A stretch of DNA of 46,927 nt, from NCBI GenBank assembly GCA_018067145.1, contig JAGPVD010000009.1, positions 1 to 46,927 of the forward strand. Direction: 5' to 3'. Positions within the stretch are counted from its first letter, which is position 1. Every line of letters begins with the position of its first letter. The translations under genes were made by a program, and so were the position numbers. The DNA is from Methyloceanibacter sp. Lineage in GTDB: Bacteria; Pseudomonadota; Alphaproteobacteria; Rhizobiales; Methyloligellaceae. The notes beneath the pieces were generated by a model that searched no databases, was not told the DNA's origin, and was given only the letters and a program-made list of their open reading frames with translations. This document shows, piece after piece, positions 26,133-33,721 of this stretch.

Positions 26133-27106
26133 AGCGCATCGCCCGCGTAAACCGTCGCCGCGCATTTGCGGCCGGCCTTCTTGAACAGGGAGCAGGCGCC
26201 TTCGGCGTCTTGCGCGTTGGCAAACGGACCGGCAATCAGCCGCCATTTTCTGTCTGGCGCCAGGACGCGGCGTGGCTGCAGGCCGGCGACAAGCGCTGCA
26301 TGTTTGGTCAAGAGTTCACGCCATAGCGGGCGTAACCCATCGCGTTTTGAGACCGTGCCGAGTTCGATACCATAGCGGGTCGAACCATCATTGGCCGTGC
26401 GCGGCAGGATGGCAGGGTCGAGGGCGGCGATTTCCGCCGGCGCGACCGGCGCCGCTTCGACGACAGTTTCGGGCTCTGGAAGCATCGGGGCGGTGACGAC
26501 CGACGGCGGATCGACCACGACCGACGGCGGATCGACCACGGCCGGCGGCGGGGTCTCCACGACCGGATTCGGGTCTGGCATCACGAGTTGGGGTTCTGGC
26601 TTGGGTTCGGGTTCGCGTACGGGCAAGGGCTCAGGCTCACGAACAGGCGTGGTGTCCGCAGCCGCGATTTGCACCGGCGCTGCGACCGTCTCCTCGAATT
26701 CGGTCTCTTCGGTGACCACTTCAACAGGCACTTGTGCGGGCTCCGCCTCGGCAAGGGGTTCTGGCTTGGGCGGGCTCGTGTCTTGGGAGGCCTGCGGTGA
26801 TGCCCTCTCGGCAGGCTCCTCTGGAATTTCGACCGAATCCAGACGCGTATTGATCGCTGTGATCTGCTCGGAGAGGCTGGCAAGCGAACCCTTCAATCTC
26901 GTGACCTGGGCGGCGCTGAGTGGTCCGGTTCCGGATGGGATGGAGACCCCGCGCGCAAGGCCGCCGGTATAGGCGCCAAGGGCAGACGGGTCTGTGAACA
27001 GGGTTAAGAGATACAAGCTCGACAATCCGCCCAGCGCGATCCACATAAAGGCGAAGACGCCTCGCGCCCAATTTCGCGCGCCTTTTTGGCGACTTTTGAC
27101 GACCAT
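26129..27106 (-). CDS. membrane-anchored SPOR domain protein
   Basis: The 325-residue product has a short basic cytoplasmic start, one membrane helix (GVFAFMWIALGGLSSLYLLT) and a long Pro/Glu/Val-rich periplasmic linker (residues about 75-240). It ends with a SPOR-like domain containing two cysteines (EGACSLFKKAGRKCAATVY). SPOR domains bind denuded glycan strands at the division septum. The linker has repeats such as PSVVVDPPSVV and EPEPLPVREPEP. It is transcribed away from glmU, and a second SPOR protein lies just beyond glmS, so peptidoglycan context is strong. Confidence 0.82.
   Translation of the reverse strand: MVVKSRQKGARNWARGVFAFMWIALGGLSSLYLLTLFTDPSALGAYTGGLARGVSIPSGTGPLSAAQVTRLKGSLASLSEQITAINTRLDSVEIPEEPAERASPQASQDTSPPKPEPLAEAEPAQVPVEVVTEETEFEETVAAPVQIAAADTTPVREPEPLPVREPEPKPEPQLVMPDPNPVVETPPPAVVDPPSVVVDPPSVVTAPMLPEPETVVEAAPVAPAEIAALDPAILPRTANDGSTRYGIELGTVSKRDGLRPLWRELLTKHAALVAGLQPRRVLAPDRKWRLIAGPFANAQDAEGACSLFKKAGRKCAATVYAGDAL
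26498..26539. repeat. 21-bp exact tandem repeat in the SPOR protein linker
   Basis: Two identical 21-base units lie side by side, with a third degenerate copy up to about 26560. They encode the VVDPPSV repeat of the periplasmic linker. Confidence 0.85.
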
Positions 27107-27370
27107 GGGCTTTCGAGCCTCCGGAATGCGAGGTTTTTAGCGCAGAAGCGACGAGTATGAGGGCTTACTGTCAGATTGCCAGCCGCTTGGTTCGAAGATT
27201 ACTCGCTTCGCCCGCACGGTCAATTTCTGCGTAGCAATTTGGTGAGGTCTTTAGCTGAGAAGGCCTGTGGCCCTGGAGGGTTGTTTGGACTAGACAGTCC
27301 GCGTTTAGGGAAAGTTGGTACAGCCATGCCACCTTTGGCCTACGAATAAAGAGGCAACGTACAGAACCGA

Positions 27371-28726
27371 ATGACGCATTCATCTGCTCTCGCCATCGTC
27401 CTTGCCGCCGGTAAGGGAACACGAATGAAATCTGCGCTGCCCAAGGTGCTGCACCGCCTAGCGGGTGCGCCCATGCTAGCCCATGTGCTGAACGCGGCCG
27501 CTCAAGCCGGTGTTGGCCGTGGATGCGTGGTGGTAGGCCCCGGCATGGACGAAGTTGGGGAGGCGGCACTTGCCATTGATTCTCAACTCAAAGTCTTCGT
27601 CCAGCCCGAGCAATTGGGCACGGCAGACGCGGTGAAGGCCGCCAGTCCTGCGTTCGAGGGCTCCAATGGGTCCGTGCTCGTGTTGTATGGTGACACGCCG
27701 CTGCTCCGTGCCGAGACGCTGAAATCCGTCTTAGGTGAGTTAGACGCAGGCGCCGATGTGGTGGTGATTGGTTTCGAGGCAGCAAACCCGACCGGCTATG
27801 GCCGCTTGCTGCTTGACGGTAAGGGACGGCTCGCAGGCATTCGCGAAGAGAAAGAAGCCAACGATTCCGAGCGTGCGCTCACGCTCTGCAATTCCGGCAT
27901 CATGGCATTCCGTACGAGCGAGACACTGGCCTCGCTGCTCGCACAGATTGGAAACGACAACGCCAAGGGCGAGTTCTATCTCACCGACGCTGTGGCGTTG
28001 GCGCGGGAAGGCGGGCTTGAGGCGCGTGTTGTGTTGTCAGACCCGGAAGAAGTTCTCGGTGTGAACTCTCGCGCCGAACTTGCGATCGGCGAAGGCCTGA
28101 TGCAGCAGCGCCTGCGCGATGCCGTCATGGCGGGCGGCGCCACGCTGGTCGCGCCCGATACGGTCTTCTTCAGCGTTGATACGTCAGTCGGCCAAGATGT
28201 GCTGATCGAACCGAGCGTGGTGTTCGGTCCCGGTGTCATAATCGAAAACGGCGTCACCATCAAAGCCTTCTGTCATATCGAGCAGGCCAAGATCGGCCCT
28301 GGCGCGACCCTCGGTCCGTTTGCGCGGCTCCGCCCTGGCGCAGAGTTGGCCAAGGACGCGCATGTGGGCAATTTTGTCGAGATCAAAAACGCGGAGGTCG
28401 CTGAAGGCGCCAAGGTCAACCATCTCACCTATATCGGCGACACTGACGTCGGCGCTAAGGCGAATATCGGTGCGGGCACCATTACTTGTAACTATGACGG
28501 CTTCGCCAAACATCGCACTGAGATTGGCGCGGGTGCCTTCATCGGCTCCAACAGTTCCTTGGTGGCGCCGGTCAGGATTGGCGATGGCGCATTTGTCGGT
28601 TCCGGCAGCGTGATCACCAAGGACGTGCCGGCGGATGCGCTGGCGGTCACGCGCGCCGACCAAAAGAACCTAACCGGCTGGGCTGGAAAAATGCGGGCAC
28701 GGCGGACGCGCGACAAATCCAAATAG
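27371..28726 (+). CDS. glmU: bifunctional GlcNAc-1-phosphate uridyltransferase / GlcN-1-phosphate acetyltransferase
   Basis: GlmU makes UDP-GlcNAc, the precursor of peptidoglycan and lipopolysaccharide. The 451-residue product has the N-terminal uridyltransferase with LAAGKGTRMKSALPKVLH (residues about 12-29), VLYGDTPLL and NSGIMAF. The C-terminal left-handed beta-helix carries the acetyltransferase, with GPFARLRPGAEL, GNFVEIKNAEV and INAGTITCNYDG-type GAGTITCNYDG. Nothing is missing. glmS follows after about 100 bases on the same strand, so two steps of the pathway are paired. Confidence 0.98.
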   Translation: MTHSSALAIVLAAGKGTRMKSALPKVLHRLAGAPMLAHVLNAAAQAGVGRGCVVVGPGMDEVGEAALAIDSQLKVFVQPEQLGTADAVKAASPAFEGSNGSVLVLYGDTPLLRAETLKSVLGELDAGADVVVIGFEAANPTGYGRLLLDGKGRLAGIREEKEANDSERALTLCNSGIMAFRTSETLASLLAQIGNDNAKGEFYLTDAVALAREGGLEARVVLSDPEEVLGVNSRAELAIGEGLMQQRLRDAVMAGGATLVAPDTVFFSVDTSVGQDVLIEPSVVFGPGVIIENGVTIKAFCHIEQAKIGPGATLGPFARLRPGAELAKDAHVGNFVEIKNAEVAEGAKVNHLTYIGDTDVGAKANIGAGTITCNYDGFAKHRTEIGAGAFIGSNSSLVAPVRIGDGAFVGSGSVITKDVPADALAVTRADQKNLTGWAGKMRARRTRDKSK

Positions 28727-28833
28727 CAACCGAAACTGCGGGCCATTGACCGCAATAAAGAGACATAGCTCGTGAATTGCGACGCAGAGCGTTGCCAGCT
28801 AGGCAAACGCGAAGCTGTGAGGGAGTAGGGACG

Positions 28834-30654
28834 ATGTGCGGCATCGTGGGCGCCCTGAGTAAGGGTCCAGTTGCAGAATTGCTCGTCGATGCGTTGAAGC
28901 GCCTCGAATATCGCGGCTACGATTCCGCCGGCGTGGCAACGTTGGAGAACGGCCGGCTTGAGCGGCGTCGTGCCCAAGGCAAGCTGCGCAACCTCGAAGA
29001 ACTCCTCAAATCCGAACCGCTTCTCGGCAATACCGGCATCGGCCATACGCGTTGGGCGACCCACGGTAAGCCGAGCGAGATCAACGCCCATCCGCATATG
29101 ACCGATGACGTGTCGGTCGTGCACAATGGCATTATTGAGAATTTCCACGAGCTGAAGGCCGAGTTGTTGGCCGAAGGCGCGCCTTTCACCAGCGACACGG
29201 ATACCGAAGTGATCGCCCATCTCGTCACGCGCGAGCTGCGCGCGGGCAAAGACCCGGTCACGGCGGTCTTCCATATTCTGAACCGCTTGCAAGGTGCGTT
29301 CGCTCTGGCGATGATTTTCCAGGGCTATGAAAACCTGATGATCGTGGCGCGCCAAGGCAGCCCGTTGGCGGTTGGTTATGGCGACGGTGAAATGTTTGTC
29401 GGCTCCGATGCCATCGCGCTCGCACCGTTCACCGACAAGATCGCTTATCTCGAAGACGGCGACTGGGCCGTGCTTACGCGAGAAGGCGTCGCCATCCGCG
29501 ATCGAATGGGCGCCGGTGTGGAGCGTCCCGTATCGCAGTCACAGACTGGTGGTCTTGTAGTCGACAAAGGTAATTACCGGCACTTCATGGCCAAAGAGAT
29601 CCATGAGCAGCCGGAAGTGGTCGGCCACACGCTGGCGCATTATCTCGACCTGGCGAATTCACAAGTGAACTTGCCGGCGCTGCCTGTGGACTTCGCGCAA
29701 GTCAGCCGCTTGTCGCTGTCGGCGTGCGGCACTGCGTTCTATGCGTGCCTCGTCGCCAAATATTGGTTCGAGCGCTGGGCCAAGCTTCCCGTCGACATCG
29801 ATATTGCATCAGAGTTCCGCTACCGCGAGACGGCGATGCAGCCCGGTGGCGTGGCGCTGTTCGTTTCGCAATCGGGCGAGACCGCCGACACGCTTGCCTC
29901 GTTGCGTTACTGCCGTCAGCAGAACCAACAAGTGCTGTCCATCGTCAACGTGCAGGAATCATCCATCGCGCGGGAGTCCAACGCGGTGTTGCCGACGCTC
30001 TGCGGGCCGGAGATCGGCGTCGCCTCCACCAAGGCGTTCACCTGCCAGCTCACGGTGCTTGCGTGTCTCGCCATTGCCGCCGGCAAGGCGCGAGGCGTGA
30101 TCGGACCAGAGCGCGAGGCCGAACTGGTCAAGGCGCTGGTCGAGGTGCCGCGCCACATGGCGGCCATTCTGAACGACGAGCACGCTTACGAGGCGTTGGT
30201 GCATAGCCTTTCGAAGGCGCGCGACGTGCTTTATCTGGGGCGCGGCTCAAGCTTCCCAATCGCGCTCGAAGGCGCGTTGAAGCTGAAAGAAATTTCCTAC
30301 ATCCACGCCGAGGGCTATGCGGCGGGTGAGCTGAAGCATGGACCCATCGCTCTGATCGACGAGGAAGTGCCGGTCATCGTCATCGCCCCGCGAGACGAAC
30401 TCTTCGACAAGACCGCCTCCAACATGCAGGAAGTGGCGGCGCGCGACGGCAAGATCATCTTGGTCAGCGATGCGGACCCTGCGGCCACCGGCTGCGCGAT
30501 CCAGACGGCACTGTCAGTTCCGAGCGTCCACCCCTTCGTGACACCGTTGATTTATGCGGTTCCTGTCCAGCTCATCGCCTACCACACGGCGGCATTCATG
30601 GGCACGGACGTGGATCAGCCACGCAATCTCGCAAAATCCGTTACAGTAGAATAG
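28834..30654 (+). CDS. glmS: glutamine--fructose-6-phosphate aminotransferase
   Basis: GlmS converts fructose-6-phosphate and glutamine to glucosamine-6-phosphate, the entry step for amino sugars. The 606-residue product starts MCGIVGALS, with Cys2 as the glutaminase nucleophile. GHTRWATHGKP and the HNGIIENF motif complete that domain. Two SIS domains follow, with SLSACGTAFYACLVAKYW, SQSGETADTLASLRYC and YLGRGSSFPIALEGALKLKEISY. The end is LAKSVTVE, the canonical C-terminus. The frame is open upstream, but Cys2 must follow the initiator, which fixes the start. No glmS ribozyme-like element is seen. Confidence 0.98.
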   Translation: MCGIVGALSKGPVAELLVDALKRLEYRGYDSAGVATLENGRLERRRAQGKLRNLEELLKSEPLLGNTGIGHTRWATHGKPSEINAHPHMTDDVSVVHNGIIENFHELKAELLAEGAPFTSDTDTEVIAHLVTRELRAGKDPVTAVFHILNRLQGAFALAMIFQGYENLMIVARQGSPLAVGYGDGEMFVGSDAIALAPFTDKIAYLEDGDWAVLTREGVAIRDRMGAGVERPVSQSQTGGLVVDKGNYRHFMAKEIHEQPEVVGHTLAHYLDLANSQVNLPALPVDFAQVSRLSLSACGTAFYACLVAKYWFERWAKLPVDIDIASEFRYRETAMQPGGVALFVSQSGETADTLASLRYCRQQNQQVLSIVNVQESSIARESNAVLPTLCGPEIGVASTKAFTCQLTVLACLAIAAGKARGVIGPEREAELVKALVEVPRHMAAILNDEHAYEALVHSLSKARDVLYLGRGSSFPIALEGALKLKEISYIHAEGYAAGELKHGPIALIDEEVPVIVIAPRDELFDKTASNMQEVAARDGKIILVSDADPAATGCAIQTALSVPSVHPFVTPLIYAVPVQLIAYHTAAFMGTDVDQPRNLAKSVTVE

Positions 30655-30698
30655 TCTACAGCCTCGGATTTGCCTGATTTCTTTGATTGAGCAAGCAC

Positions 30699-31949
30699 AT
30701 GGCGGATCATCGGAAGTCCTTCCGGCCGCGCCGTCTTGCTTTTGACGGGCGCCTCTTTTCGCGCGGCTGCCTCTTGGGGGCCACGCTGGCACTGCTGTGT
30801 ACGGCGTTGCCTGCTGAAGCCCAGGATGCGGGCCTGAAGAACGGCGCGGCTTCGCTCAACTCTGGCAATTACAATGCGGCGGTGCGGCAGCTCTCTGCCG
30901 CGGTCAACGACAGGAATTCGTCGAAAGGCCAGGCGGCTAAGGCCCTGTATCTGCGGGGGGTCTCCTATCGCAAGCTCAGCCAGCCAGGCCGCGCCATCTC
31001 CGATCTCGGTGCCGCGATCTGGCTGGGTCTACCGCAGTCGGACAAGGTGAGGGCGCTGGTCAACAAGGGCCTGGCCTACAAGGCTGCGGGGCTCTCCAGC
31101 CAAGGCGATGCCGAACTTGCTCGGGCCCGTAGCGCCTCTAGCTCCGCGACGGTCCAGAGGCTGATCTCAGAAGATGGCGGCGCCGGAGCGGCGACCGCCG
31201 ATTCGGTAGAAGTCAGTTCCAGCGGCCAATCCCAATCGAGCGAGAGTCTGTGGAGCCGATGGGTCCCGAGTTTCGGTGGGGATGCCACACCAAGGCCAAA
31301 AGCAACACCGACACCGCCACCGGCTGCAGCGCCTGAACCATCATCGACCAGGACGGCTGCGGCAGCCCCTACCAGTGGATGGGGCGCACAGGTGAGCGAC
31401 GGGCCGCCAAAAAAAAGCAGCAGCGGCGTGGGCCGTTGGTTCGGGTCCATCACGGGCGACAGTGCATCTGCTCCGGTCGCCACAGTACCCTCATCGACAA
31501 CAACCGCAGCACCTAGGACCTCGGCGGCGCCAAAGAAGACCGCCGCACCACCGACTGCGGCCAGCTGGGCGGCCAATACAGAAACTCAGAAAGTGGCGTC
31601 GAAGAGCTCAGGTGGCGGTGGCATCGGCGGCTGGTTCGGAGGTTCGTCGAGTTCTAAGTCGAATGCACCCGCACCAGCGGCGGTACCGGCAGGCGGCGGT
31701 TACCGCGTACAATTGACTAATAGCCGTTCGCAGGGGGAGGCTAAGGCTCTGTGGAAGCAGGTGCAGGGCAAGAATAGCCAACTCGCCAGCGTTCAGCCGC
31801 AAATCGAAAAAGTAGACATTGGCAGTTTCGGCACGTTCTACAGCCTAAAGGTTGGGCCCTATGCTAGCCGGTCGCAAAGTACCAAGGTCTGCAACGCCCT
31901 GAAACGAAGCGGCACGGATTGCTCGGTCGTCTCGCCAGAGGGGCCGTGA
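30699..31949 (+). CDS. secreted TPR and SPOR domain protein
   Basis: From the ATG at 30699 the product has 416 residues. A signal peptide (GCLLGATLALLCTALPAEAQ) is followed by tetratricopeptide-like repeats (AASLNSGNYNAAVRQLSAAV, then KALYLRGVSYRKLSQPGRAI and ALVNKGLAYKAAG). A low-complexity Ser/Pro/Ala/Thr linker of about 200 residues has WxxWFG-type motifs (GRWFGSI, GGWFGGS). The end is a SPOR domain with GGYRVQLTNSRSQGEAKALW and FYSLKVGPYASRSQS. It should act in the periplasm on peptidoglycan. It follows glmS by about 45 bases and may be in its operon. A TTG four codons earlier is an alternative start. Confidence 0.85.
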   Translation: MADHRKSFRPRRLAFDGRLFSRGCLLGATLALLCTALPAEAQDAGLKNGAASLNSGNYNAAVRQLSAAVNDRNSSKGQAAKALYLRGVSYRKLSQPGRAISDLGAAIWLGLPQSDKVRALVNKGLAYKAAGLSSQGDAELARARSASSSATVQRLISEDGGAGAATADSVEVSSSGQSQSSESLWSRWVPSFGGDATPRPKATPTPPPAAAPEPSSTRTAAAAPTSGWGAQVSDGPPKKSSSGVGRWFGSITGDSASAPVATVPSSTTTAAPRTSAAPKKTAAPPTAASWAANTETQKVASKSSGGGGIGGWFGGSSSSKSNAPAPAAVPAGGGYRVQLTNSRSQGEAKALWKQVQGKNSQLASVQPQIEKVDIGSFGTFYSLKVGPYASRSQSTKVCNALKRSGTDCSVVSPEGP

Positions 31950-32098
31950 CTTAAAAAACAGATGCGATCTGAAAGTAGGCTTGCAAGCGCGCCTGCATTC
32001 AGCCATGCCTCATCCCAAAATCAGGCCCGGCTGGAACGGGCGCCCACCGAACCGTGTTAATCTGAGCAACTTCGTCTTCCAACATTTGCTAAGGCCGC

Positions 32099-32890
32099 AT
32101 GACCTCCAAAACGCCTCAAAACAAGGACCCGAAGTTGGGGTCCACGAAGCAAGACCCGAATCAAGACGAGGCCGGCCTATTCGGCGCGTTGGAACCGACG
32201 TCGTCGCATCTGGCTGCGCGGCTGCGCGGCTATTTCCTGACGGGCCTCATCATTGTCGGGCCGGTGGCCATCACGGTCTATGTGGTTTGGTGGTTCATCA
32301 ACCTGATCGATGGCTGGGTGAAGCCGCTCATTCCGCAGGCCTATCTGCCGGAGAATTATCTACCCTTCACGGTGCCCGGCGTCGGGCTGATTGTCGGCAT
32401 TTTTGCTCTTATGGTGATCGGCGCGCTGACTGCCAATCTGTTTGGCCGTACGATTGTCAGCTATGGCGAAATGATGCTCGACCGCATGCCCGTGGTACGC
32501 GGCGTCTACAAGTTGTTGAAGAAAATCTTCACCACTGTGTTCTCCAAGACCGGCACGTCGTTTAAGCGCGTGGGGCTCATCGAGTTTCCCCGGCGCGGGC
32601 TCTTCGCGGTTGTGTTCATCTCCAATGAGCCGCCGGACGAGGTGAAGGAGAAGGTGGGCAATGGCGAGGAGCTCATGACCGTGTTCCTGCCGAATGCGCC
32701 GAACCCAACCACAGGCTTCGTGCTGTTTATGCCGAAAAAGGACGTTACCCTGCTCGATATGACCGTCGAAGATGGCGCAAAGCTCGTGGTTTCTGCGGGA
32801 CTTGTTGCCCCGCCTCTAGAGGAGCTCGATCAATTGGCCGATGGCACCAAGGCTAATAAACCCACTCTTAAGGACGACTCAGCCGCGTAG
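32099..32890 (+). CDS. DUF502 family membrane protein
   Basis: The 263-residue product has a hydrophilic start, two membrane segments (GYFLTGLIIVGPVAITVYVV and GLIVGIFALMVIGALTANLF) and a soluble C-terminal domain. DUF502 landmarks include DRMPVVRGVYKLLKKIFTTV, FKRVGLIEFPRRGLFAVVFI and TVFLPNAPNPTTGF. No biochemical role is established. In relatives it lies near recG and mfd, as here. A hairpin overlaps its stop codon. Confidence 0.9.
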   Translation: MTSKTPQNKDPKLGSTKQDPNQDEAGLFGALEPTSSHLAARLRGYFLTGLIIVGPVAITVYVVWWFINLIDGWVKPLIPQAYLPENYLPFTVPGVGLIVGIFALMVIGALTANLFGRTIVSYGEMMLDRMPVVRGVYKLLKKIFTTVFSKTGTSFKRVGLIEFPRRGLFAVVFISNEPPDEVKEKVGNGEELMTVFLPNAPNPTTGFVLFMPKKDVTLLDMTVEDGAKLVVSAGLVAPPLEELDQLADGTKANKPTLKDDSAA

Positions 32891-32901
32891 GCGCGGCTGA
32901 G
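32878..32901 (+). terminator. hairpin overlapping the DUF502 stop codon
   Basis: CTCAGCCGCG-TAGG-CGCGGCTGAG is a perfect 10-bp stem whose loop holds the stop codon. No T-run follows, so it may pause transcription or protect the 3' end rather than terminate by itself. Confidence 0.4.
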
Positions 32902-32936
32902 TAGATCGAAATCCCGTCTCATGTCATGATCCCGGC

Positions 32937-33716
32937 ATGGACCTAGGACCCACACAGAAACCCCCGGTACGTATCGGCGGGCTCTCTTCCAAGCAGCTCA
33001 TGTTCTTGGGCATAGCGGGTGTGATTCTGGTTGTAGGCGTTGTCCTCCGTAACGTCGATTTTTCTGGTGAGCCAGACGGGGAGAAGGCAGCGCCGGTTGC
33101 GGTCGAGGCCACACCGTCCGAGCCCGCCGAGCCTATGGCCGACACGGCGCCAGTCGTGAAAAGGAACACCGAACGTCTTCCCACGACGGCGCCCGCCACG
33201 CAGGAAGCAGCAACCCCTCCGAGCCCACCGGTCGAGCAGAGCACAGATGCCGCTCAGCAGACCGGGGAGGCGGCCGAGCCGTCGCTGCCAGGCGAAGATA
33301 TGCTCCTGGTCGCCAGAAGGCCTGTCGAGTTGCTGGCCAGTCCATCCGCCGACGCGAGCGTCATGTTCGGCTTTCCAGCGGGCCGGCCGTTCCGTGTGAT
33401 CGGTGAGGAGGGAGGCTTTGTCCAAATCCGGGACGAGAAAAGTGGTGCGAGCGGCTGGATCGATAAATCCGCACTCGCGGCGGCGCCACCGCGGGTGCCA
33501 GTTGTCACAACACGCTCGCGGCCGAAGCCGGACGCAGGGGGGCGACGGTCCTCACCGAAGAAGCCGGACGCAGGGGGGCGAGGGTCCTCACCGAAACGGA
33601 ACGCGCGGCAGACCAATACTTCCATTGGCGACGAGCTTGAGTCGACCGTCAAGCCGCCGAAGCGCCCCGGATTGTTTGGCGGAGATGGCCTCTTTGGCGG
33701 AATTTTCCGCAAATAG
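32937..33716 (+). CDS. membrane-anchored bacterial SH3-like domain protein
   Basis: The 259-residue product has one membrane helix near the start (QLMFLGIAGVILVVGVVL), an Ala/Pro/Glu-rich linker and then an SH3-like domain (residues about 122-180). That domain contains ARRPVELLASPSADASVMFG, PFRVIGEEGGFVQIRD and SGWIDKSAL. The C-terminus is basic, with a 12-residue duplication (KPDAGGRRSSPK), and ends in Gly/Phe-rich FGGDGLFGGIFRK. SH3-like domains of this kind usually bind cell-wall peptides. It converges with recG, leaving five bases. Confidence 0.8.
   Translation: MDLGPTQKPPVRIGGLSSKQLMFLGIAGVILVVGVVLRNVDFSGEPDGEKAAPVAVEATPSEPAEPMADTAPVVKRNTERLPTTAPATQEAATPPSPPVEQSTDAAQQTGEAAEPSLPGEDMLLVARRPVELLASPSADASVMFGFPAGRPFRVIGEEGGFVQIRDEKSGASGWIDKSALAAAPPRVPVVTTRSRPKPDAGGRRSSPKKPDAGGRGSSPKRNARQTNTSIGDELESTVKPPKRPGLFGGDGLFGGIFRK
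33525..33596. repeat. 36-bp tandem duplication in the SH3 protein gene
   Basis: Two 36-base units lie head to tail and differ at two positions. They encode the repeated KPDAGGR(R/G)SSPK segment. Confidence 0.9.
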
Positions 33717-33721
33717 CGCGC

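Noticed and set aside
28727-28833. Possible glmS ribozyme in the glmU-glmS gap.
   Set aside because: The gap is short, shows no ribozyme-like structure, and that element is known from Gram-positive bacteria.
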